Source: Patescibacteria group bacterium | GTDB lineage: Bacteria; Patescibacteriota; Minisyncoccia; Phycocordibacterales; UBA2100 | Length of the DNA stretch: 26,635 nt | Reading direction: 5' to 3' | Assembly: GCA_024654485.1 (NCBI GenBank) | Contig: JANLHO010000037.1 | Span: forward strand, 1 to 26,635 | In this document: in pieces, positions 22,386 to 26,635 of the stretch | How positions within the stretch are numbered: the first letter of the stretch is position 1 | Layout of the letters: each line of letters begins with the position of its first letter | Translations under genes and position numbers: made by a program | The notes under the pieces: model-generated | Database searches by the model: none | What the model saw: only the letters and a program-made list of their open reading frames with translations | Told to the model about the DNA's origin: nothing

Positions 22386-23269
22386 GCGGACAATCCGTAT
22401 TCCTTGAGCATCGCATCAAGAACCTTCCTGCTCTTTTCGGTAGGCTCGCACATGGGCAGGCGATACGAAAGCTCGCACAAGCCCATTCGGTGGGCGCAAT
22501 ATTTTACCGGCACGGGATTGGATTCTATGAACAACTTCTTGAACATGTCCGAAAGTTTTGTATTCATGCGCTCCGCTTCTTCCCACGCACCGTCTTGCGC
22601 ATGTTTGACGAACGCGGACACTTCGCTAGGAATGATATTGGAGGCGACCGAGATCACTCCATCGCCGCCCGCTTTCATAAGTGCGAGCGTCATGCCATCG
22701 TCACCGCTCAAAACGGTAAAGTCGTCAGGGCGTCGGGCTATCACTTCTTTCATTTGTTCAATATCCCCGCTCGCCTCTTTCACGCCGGCTATCATCGGGT
22801 GCTGCGCCATCGCCATAAGCGTGTCGGTGTCTATATTTATGCCGGTCCTGCCTTTGATGTTGTACACGATGACGGGCAGTCCCACATCCGCTATGGCCGT
22901 GTAGTGCCGTTTGAGTCCTTCCGGGGTCGGCTTGTTGTAGTACGGGGCGACGACAAGGCAGCAATCCGCCCCCGCCGCTTTCGCGTTTTTTGTGTACTCA
23001 ACGGCTTCCCACGTACAGTTGCTGCCGGTACCCGCCATCACCATAACGCGCCCTTTGGATTCCTCTACCACTATCTCCGCCGCCCGTGTATCTTCGGCGG
23101 GGGTCATCGTGGGAGATTCGCCCGTCGTGCCGGAAGGTACTACTCCCGTGACACCGCCCTCTATCTGCTGACGTATGAGCGCGCGCAACGCCTCTTCATC
23201 CAGCGAGCCGTCCTTCTTGAAGGGCGTGATGAGCGCCGTCCACGTGCCCGCATATTTTCTCTTTGTCAT
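22382..23269 (-). CDS. dapA: 4-hydroxy-tetrahydrodipicolinate synthase
   Basis: 295 residues from ATG 23269; a TTG at 23284 overlapping the dapB stop is the alternative. A TIM-barrel aldolase that condenses pyruvate with aspartate semialdehyde, the first committed step to DAP and lysine. Key residues: the GTTGES loop at about 47-52, Y136 in VYNIKGRTG with R141, and the Schiff-base lysine K164 in AGVKEASGD. YYNKPTPEGLKRHY and LSGDDGMTLALMKAGGDGVISVASNI are strongly conserved family phrases. It sits between dapB (11-base gap) and the aminotransferase (four-base overlap), in pathway order. No Shine-Dalgarno is visible, so coupling to dapB translation is likely. Confidence 0.95.
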   Translation of the reverse strand: MTKRKYAGTWTALITPFKKDGSLDEEALRALIRQQIEGGVTGVVPSGTTGESPTMTPAEDTRAAEIVVEESKGRVMVMAGTGSNCTWEAVEYTKNAKAAGADCCLVVAPYYNKPTPEGLKRHYTAIADVGLPVIVYNIKGRTGINIDTDTLMAMAQHPMIAGVKEASGDIEQMKEVIARRPDDFTVLSGDDGMTLALMKAGGDGVISVASNIIPSEVSAFVKHAQDGAWEEAERMNTKLSDMFKKLFIESNPVPVKYCAHRMGLCELSYRLPMCEPTEKSRKVLDAMLKEYGLSA

Positions 23270-23280
23270 ATGATTAATAA

Positions 23281-24039
23281 TCAAGAGTCCGGGAGTAATG
23301 CCCGCATATAGTCATTCATATCATAAAATCCAGTCTTGCCAATGAGCCATTCTGCGGCTTTCACCGCACCGAGAGAGTAGCCATCCCTGCTTCTGGCCTC
23401 ATGTGTGATGAGTATCCTGTCCGCCGCGGAATCAAACCCTATGGTGTGACCGAAATTCACCGGTCCTCCACGCACGGATGAGAAGTGTATTTCCGAATCT
23501 TTCCTTTTCCTGTCCAACCTGTCTTCCACTACGGAATCCTTTCTCTCCAAAGCATCTAGCAGAATTTTTTCCAAAGTCTTTGCGGTCCCCGAAGGGCTGT
23601 CGGCCTTGCCGGCGTGGTGTATCTCATGCCCCCAGATATCGTACTCCTCCAAATTGTTCGCAAGGCGAGCGGCCTCCTTTATGATGCGGAAATAGAGATG
23701 AACGCCGACGGAAAAGTTGGACGACCATAAGAAGCCGATACGCTGCGGCGATTTTTCAATCAGAGTACGCACTTCTTCTACTCGGTCGTACCATCCCGTC
23801 GTGCCCACAACCAAAGGGACGCCTGCTTCTATGCATGCTTTCGTGGAGTCTAATACGCCCTCGGCGCTTGAAAAATCAATGGCGATATCCGCACCATTGA
23901 ACGCACCGGCCCCGACAGATGAGGCGGTGGCTTCCGGCGCAGTGCTATCTATCACGGCCGATATCTCATGGCCGCGTGCGCGGGCCGCGTGCGCGAGAGC
24001 ACGCCCCATCCCTCCGTATCCTATCAATGCGATTTTCAT
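23281..24039 (-). CDS. dapB: 4-hydroxy-tetrahydrodipicolinate reductase
   Basis: 252 residues from ATG 24039; the frame remains open to 24096 but that part overlaps lysA. It reduces the DapA product to tetrahydrodipicolinate with NAD(P)H. The N-terminal Rossmann motif is IALIGYGGMGRALA. FSSAEGVLD and VVGTTGW follow, and the signature EIHHAGKADSPSGTAKTLE carries the catalytic His and Lys. The C-terminal part shows RGGPVNFGHTIGFDSAADRILITHEARSRDGYSLGA, the usual tetramerisation and NAD-site region. Length is slightly below E. coli DapB. It begins 28 bases after the lysA stop and is followed by dapA. Confidence 0.95.
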   Translation of the reverse strand: MKIALIGYGGMGRALAHAARARGHEISAVIDSTAPEATASSVGAGAFNGADIAIDFSSAEGVLDSTKACIEAGVPLVVGTTGWYDRVEEVRTLIEKSPQRIGFLWSSNFSVGVHLYFRIIKEAARLANNLEEYDIWGHEIHHAGKADSPSGTAKTLEKILLDALERKDSVVEDRLDRKRKDSEIHFSSVRGGPVNFGHTIGFDSAADRILITHEARSRDGYSLGAVKAAEWLIGKTGFYDMNDYMRALLPDS

Positions 24040-24067
24040 GGCTTGCTTCAATCGTACCAATGTCGCC

Positions 24068-25291
24068 TCAATCAACCAAGGTCGCAAAGAGGTCATCCAT
24101 CGTCTCGGCGCGGCGTATCATTTTAAAGGAGCCATCCGGCAGCAGTAGGAATTCCGCCGGGCGTAGCTTGCCGTTGTAATTAAATCCCATCGCGTGTCCG
24201 TGCGCGCCCGCATCGTGAACGACGAGAATGTCTTCCGGCTCAAGAGGAGGAAGCGAGCGTTGTACCGCGAATTTGTCGTTGTTCTCACATAGTGACCCGA
24301 CCACGTCGTACACATCTCGTGCCGGAAGATTCTCTTTGCCGAGCGCGGTGATGTGGTGGTACGCGCCGTACATACCGGGGCGCATTAGGTCCGCCATTGT
24401 CGCATCAACTCCGGCATACTTACGGTACGTTTCTTTGACATGCCTCACGCGCGTTATCAGATACCCGTGCGGACCCGTGATATAGCGGCCACATTCCATC
24501 GCGAGCCTCAAAGGGGCGAGCCCGTATTCCTCATACAGAGAGCGAACGCGCTCCCCCAGCTCACCGATATCCATCTCCACATCTTCCGGACGATACGGGA
24601 TGCCGATGCCGCCGCCGAAATTCACGAGTTCTATGTCAATGCCGAGTGTATCGCGCACTTCCCGGACGATATCAAAAAGCATCCGTGCCGTATCAGAGAA
24701 ATACTCCAGATGGCGCTCGTTGGATGCGACCATGGTATGCAAGCCGAAACGCTTGACCCCCTTCTCCTTCGCGAGCTTGTAGCCTGCCATGAGCTGGGAA
24801 TGGGTCATGCCGAATTTCGCCTCCTCGGGTTTACCGATGATGGCATTCCCTCCGCGTGCGGAGCCGGGATTGTAGCGAAGCGACAGCATTTCCGGCAGGC
24901 CAGCGTGTGCCTCCAAATACTCCACGTGCTCAAGGGCGTCCAGATTGATTACAGCGCCGAGCGCTTTCGCCTTCACGAATTCTTCCGCAGGCGTGTCGTT
25001 GGAGGTAAACATGATATCTTCGCCCGATAGGCCCGCGCGCTCCGCGAGCACTAGCTCCGGAAGCGAGGAGCAGTCCGCGCCGCTTCCTTCCTCTTTCAGC
25101 AGCCGCAGTATCGCCGGGTTTGGCAGAGCCTTGACCGCAAAATACTCCTTGAAATGGGGCGCCCAGGAGAATGCTCCGATAAGCCGCTTCACGCTCATGC
25201 GTATGCCTGCTTCTTCGTATATATAGAAAGGCGTCGGGTGCTCCGCGATGAGTTTCTCAAGATCTGATTTCTTGAACGGCACCGTTTTCAT
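24068..25291 (-). CDS. lysA: Diaminopimelate decarboxylase-type PLP enzyme
   Basis: 407 residues from ATG 25291; an ATG at 25309 lies upstream of the predicted -10 and is less likely. A fold-type III alanine-racemase-like barrel that decarboxylates meso-DAP to L-lysine. The PLP lysine is K54 in EYFAVKALPNP. Other marks: GSGADCSSLPEL, FTSNDTPAEEF, LVNFGGGIGIPY (phosphate loop), AMECGRYI, the active-site Cys in VGSLCENNDKFA, and the C-terminal DAGAHGHAMGFNYNGKLRPAEFLL. The C-terminal wording and the GxxxENND form match the LysA/ornithine-decarboxylase-like group seen in CPR and Bacteroidetes, so a related substrate cannot be wholly excluded; the dap neighbours favour DAP. It is the first gene of the operon and has its own promoter. 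Confidence 0.9.
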   Translation of the reverse strand: MKTVPFKKSDLEKLIAEHPTPFYIYEEAGIRMSVKRLIGAFSWAPHFKEYFAVKALPNPAILRLLKEEGSGADCSSLPELVLAERAGLSGEDIMFTSNDTPAEEFVKAKALGAVINLDALEHVEYLEAHAGLPEMLSLRYNPGSARGGNAIIGKPEEAKFGMTHSQLMAGYKLAKEKGVKRFGLHTMVASNERHLEYFSDTARMLFDIVREVRDTLGIDIELVNFGGGIGIPYRPEDVEMDIGELGERVRSLYEEYGLAPLRLAMECGRYITGPHGYLITRVRHVKETYRKYAGVDATMADLMRPGMYGAYHHITALGKENLPARDVYDVVGSLCENNDKFAVQRSLPPLEPEDILVVHDAGAHGHAMGFNYNGKLRPAEFLLLPDGSFKMIRRAETMDDLFATLVD

Positions 25292-25300
25292 ATCACTCAA

Positions 25301-25328
25301 GTTATACATGACGCATACGGTAGTTCAA
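25301..25328 (-). promoter_or_regulatory. Promoter of the lysA-dapB-dapA-aminotransferase operon
   Basis: On the minus strand TTGAAC (25328-25323), a 16-base gap and TATAAC (25306-25301), ending nine bases before ATG 25291. Among the best -35/-10 matches in the window. It implies a leader of only a few bases and decides the lysA start. No riboswitch-sized leader exists, so a lysine riboswitch is excluded here. Confidence 0.6.
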
Positions 25329-25400
25329 AACGATTAGGTTGCGCGAGGGCCGTGATTCATGCATATTTTATATGGGCCAATGTCGGCTCGGAAAAAAGAA

Positions 25401-25406
25401 AGGAGG
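25401..25406 (+). promoter_or_regulatory. Shine-Dalgarno selecting a TTG start
   Basis: AGGAGG within AAAGGAGGTG, six bases before TTG 25413. An in-frame ATG at 25380 has no such signal. Confidence 0.8.
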
Positions 25407-25412
25407 TGCGTC

Positions 25413-25610
25413 TTGGACGCATCTGGTAAGAGTGGGTCTGAAAAAGGCCCGAAACCGTTCTCCCCCAAGGGGGAGCACCGGTTCTACTGCTCGGAGTTCC
25501 GCGGATGCGGGGAGCACTTCTCCGCCAATGGAAATCCGAGTTTCGTGGGTTCGTGCCCCCGCTGCGGTGGCACGAACGTACAGTACGACCCGCTTCGGGC
25601 GGCCGCGTAA
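25413..25610 (+). CDS. Small zinc-ribbon-like hypothetical protein
   Basis: 65 residues from TTG 25413. After a basic, Gly/Ser/Pro-rich start comes a short four-Cys module: C-x4-C in FYCSEFRGCGEHF, then CPRCGG about 18 residues later, followed by TNVQYDPLR. The spacing fits a rubredoxin/zinc-ribbon knuckle pair that would bind one Zn ion. Function unknown; such modules occur in nucleic-acid-binding and regulatory proteins. A strong Shine-Dalgarno six bases upstream sets the start. The next small gene begins 13 bases after its stop with its own Shine-Dalgarno, so the two form a small operon divergent from lysA. Confidence 0.72.
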   Translation: MDASGKSGSEKGPKPFSPKGEHRFYCSEFRGCGEHFSANGNPSFVGSCPRCGGTNVQYDPLRAAA

Positions 25611-25611
25611 C

Positions 25612-25620
25612 GGGGAGGAG
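25612..25620 (+). promoter_or_regulatory. Shine-Dalgarno for the 79-residue hypothetical
   Basis: GGGGAGGAG, ending three bases before ATG 25624; its GGAGG core is five bases from the ATG. It fixes the start inside a much longer open frame. Confidence 0.75.
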
Positions 25621-25623
25621 AAT

Positions 25624-25863
25624 ATGGGAAAGAATAAGCAAGCTCTCGTCCATCGTTGCGACGGCGTGATTCTCGTCGCTCCTGTTCCGCCAGGCGCGAA
25701 AGAGAGTGCGAGGCGAGCGCACATAAGCTCCGTGCGCAAGCAGCTGGAGGTAATCTTCAGCGAACCGCGGGAAAGCGGAGGGCTTTTCGTGCACCTCACG
25801 ACCCGCTGGCGCGGCGGATCGTTCACCTGCTCTACTTTGGCCGTCTCGGAATTGTTCTTCTGA
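25624..25863 (+). CDS. Small hypothetical protein
   Basis: 79 residues, unrecognised. It begins MGKNKQALVHRCDGVILVAP, has a basic middle (ESARRAHISSVRKQLEVIF) and ends GLFVHLTTRWRGGSFTCSTLAV. The alternation of short hydrophobic strands and one basic helix suggests a small alpha/beta fold; no motif supports a function. It is the second gene of a pair with the zinc-ribbon gene, 13 bases apart, with a strong Shine-Dalgarno. A hairpin at 25893-25917 lies 29 bases past the stop and may end the transcript. Confidence 0.62.
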   Translation: MGKNKQALVHRCDGVILVAPVPPGAKESARRAHISSVRKQLEVIFSEPRESGGLFVHLTTRWRGGSFTCSTLAVSELFF

Positions 25864-25892
25864 CGGCTTGAGGTTCGCGCCAAGCATCACAG

Positions 25893-25917
25893 CCGCCTCC
25901 CGGCATTCGGGGGGCGG
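25893..25917 (+). terminator. Hairpin after the 79-residue hypothetical
   Basis: CCGCCTCCC / GGGGGGCGG around GGCATTC (one G-U pair), followed by TGACTTTATATAT. The stem is strong but the T-run is short. Confidence 0.55.
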
Positions 25918-25940
25918 TGACTTTATATATACAAAAGGGA

Positions 25941-25967
25941 CGGGCGGCGCTTGGTTCGCGCCGCCCG
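25941..25967 (-). terminator. Hairpin terminator after the 119-residue hypothetical
   Basis: Stem CGGGCGGCGC / GCGCCGCCCG around a seven-base loop. On the minus strand it is followed by TCCCTTTTGT. It starts 21 bases past the stop at 25988. Confidence 0.65.
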
Positions 25968-25987
25968 AGATCTTGCGGAGAGTTCGT

Positions 25988-26347
25988 TCAAGCCCGTGCT
26001 CCCGGTATTGTCGCGCTAAATCGAAAGCGCGAGAACCAGGCGATCCTGTGCATCGGTGAAAGTCCTAGCCGCTTCCGCAGCTCACTGGACAGGATTGTCG
26101 CGACGGCATCGGCCTCCGTGTCGGCAACGAAAGAATCGCCATTGCCGGTGGGAGCTTGCCTCGCAAGGGCTCTCGCAGATTCGCGCAACTCATGCTCGAG
26201 GACCACAAGATTGCGCAGGTCCGATGGAACGCTGTGCGTTTCTGCGCCAACAGGCGGGACTTCAGTGAAGGGGCACCGCTTTCGCGTCGGCGCATTCCTC
26301 CTCACCGCCTCTAGGCGTGCGAGGATGGAGCGTTTTATCTTGGCCAA
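25988..26347 (-). CDS. Hypothetical protein, helical and charged
   Basis: 119 residues from TTG 26347. No family recognised. The start LAKIKRSILARLEAVRRN is a basic helix. A middle helix reads SDLRNLVVLEHELRESARALARQAP, followed by ADTEADAVATILSSELRKRLGL. The charge pattern and length loosely recall small TraR/DksA- or GreA-like coiled-coil proteins, but no zinc-finger cysteines are present, so no function is assigned. AAAGGAG eight bases upstream fixes the TTG start. It is divergent from ppa, which has its own promoter in the gap. A hairpin with short T-run follows the stop. Confidence 0.6.
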   Translation of the reverse strand: MAKIKRSILARLEAVRRNAPTRKRCPFTEVPPVGAETHSVPSDLRNLVVLEHELRESARALARQAPTGNGDSFVADTEADAVATILSSELRKRLGLSPMHRIAWFSRFRFSATIPGARA

Positions 26348-26355
26348 GGTATAGT

Positions 26356-26362
26356 CTCCTTT
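26356..26362 (-). promoter_or_regulatory. Shine-Dalgarno selecting a TTG start
   Basis: AAAGGAG on the minus strand, eight bases before TTG 26347. A consensus TTGACA (26431-26426, minus) lies further upstream as a possible -35, but no good -10 at normal spacing was found. Confidence 0.7.
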
Positions 26363-26435
26363 CCTTGCCTTATCACCGCGCCCATATACGCGGCCAGAAT
26401 GTAGCCTGTACCAAGCGCACGCGGGTGTCAACTTT

Positions 26436-26463
26436 TTGCCAAAAGCGCGCTTGATGCTACACT
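26436..26463 (+). promoter_or_regulatory. Promoter of the inorganic pyrophosphatase gene
   Basis: TTGCCA (26436-26441), 16 bases, TACACT (26458-26463), ending eight bases before ATG 26472. The mRNA would be leaderless or nearly so. Confidence 0.5.
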
Positions 26464-26471
26464 TCTATGCT

Positions 26472-26635
26472 ATGAACCTCTGGCATGATGTCCCGCTCGG
26501 CGATAATGCGCCGGATGAGATAAACGTCATCATTGAAATACCGAAGGGCTCCAACAACAAGTACGAGGTGGACAAGGCGACCGGCCTCATCAAGCTGGAC
26601 CGCGCCAATTACTCCTCCGCCGCCTACCCTTTTGA
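26472..26635 (+). CDS. ppa: Inorganic pyrophosphatase, N-terminal part (runs off the right edge)
   Basis: 54 complete codons are visible: MNLWHDVPLGDNAPDEINVI, then IEIPKGSNNKYEVDK and GLIKLDRANYSSAAYPF. The IPKGSNNKYE-DK and LDR-YSS-YP blocks are the N-terminal signature of family I soluble pyrophosphatase, which hydrolyses PPi to drive biosynthetic reactions; the Lys and Glu of KGSNNKYE belong to its active site. The catalytic Asp residues lie beyond the window. No Shine-Dalgarno; a -10-like TACACT is eight bases upstream. Confidence 0.93.
   Translation, partial: MNLWHDVPLGDNAPDEINVIIEIPKGSNNKYEVDKATGLIKLDRANYSSAAYPF

Noticed and set aside
22298..23311. 337-codon plus-strand open frame
   Set aside because: Antisense to dapA and the aminotransferase start; His/Arg-rich low-quality product with no family resemblance.
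25292..25412. Lysine riboswitch before the lysA operon
   Set aside because: The promoter -10 lies nine bases before the lysA start, leaving no room for a structured leader.

Overview
The window looks like a chromosomal segment of a Patescibacteria (CPR) bacterium, most probably of the Parcubacteria branch. This is an inference from gene content and style: compact GC-rich coding, frequent 1-4 base gene overlaps, few Shine-Dalgarno sequences, type IV pilus genes with ComEC, minimal glycolytic genes with lineage-specific substitutions, and secreted proteins with Gly/Pro-rich linkers. TGA is used as a stop, which argues against the recoded Gracilibacteria/Absconditabacteria. No rRNA, tRNA, CRISPR array or transposase was seen.

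Layout. 1-3.5 kb (minus strand): comEC (runs off the left edge), mscL, rnhA, recJ. 3.5-3.6 kb: two strong palindromes. 3.6-5.9 kb (minus): a secreted Cys-rich/PKD-like/Ig-like protein and a membrane-anchored beta-propeller protein. 6.0-8.3 kb: a HIT hydrolase (plus), converging on a tpiA-pgk operon (minus). 8.4-15.5 kb (minus): a type IV pilus operon in the order pilB, pilC and three minor pilins resembling PilV/GspI, PilW/GspJ and PilX/GspK. 15.7-18.5 kb (plus): an MFS exporter and nusA. 18.5-21.2 kb: a small membrane protein and a small hypothetical (minus), then a formyltransferase-like enzyme and a LytM/M23-domain protein (plus). 21.2-25.3 kb (minus): a four-gene diaminopimelate/lysine operon lysA-dapB-dapA-aminotransferase. 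25.4-26.35 kb: three small hypotheticals. 26.47 kb to the end: the start of inorganic pyrophosphatase (plus).

The most unusual signal is in the pilus operon. Each of the three minor-pilin genes begins with a composite repeat: a GC-rich perfect hairpin, then exactly four copies of a heptamer (G[T/C]GAACA type), a spacer, then heptamers in the opposite orientation. The repeats are read in frame. They encode the whole prepilin leader. The hairpin arm encodes the Arg-Gly just before the prepilin-peptidase cut, and at two junctions heptamers also carry the stop codon of the preceding gene. Related hairpin or heptamer structures sit before nusA and pilB, and a hairpin without heptamers lies before recJ.

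Two styles of expression signal coexist. Core genes (mscL, the beta-propeller gene, HIT, pilC, lysA, ppa, and less tightly MFS) have a -10-like hexamer 6-13 bases before the start, implying leaderless or nearly leaderless mRNAs. Five small hypothetical genes at 18.5-19.4 and 25.4-26.35 kb instead have strong Shine-Dalgarno sequences, two TTG starts and hairpin terminators, suggesting separately acquired cargo.
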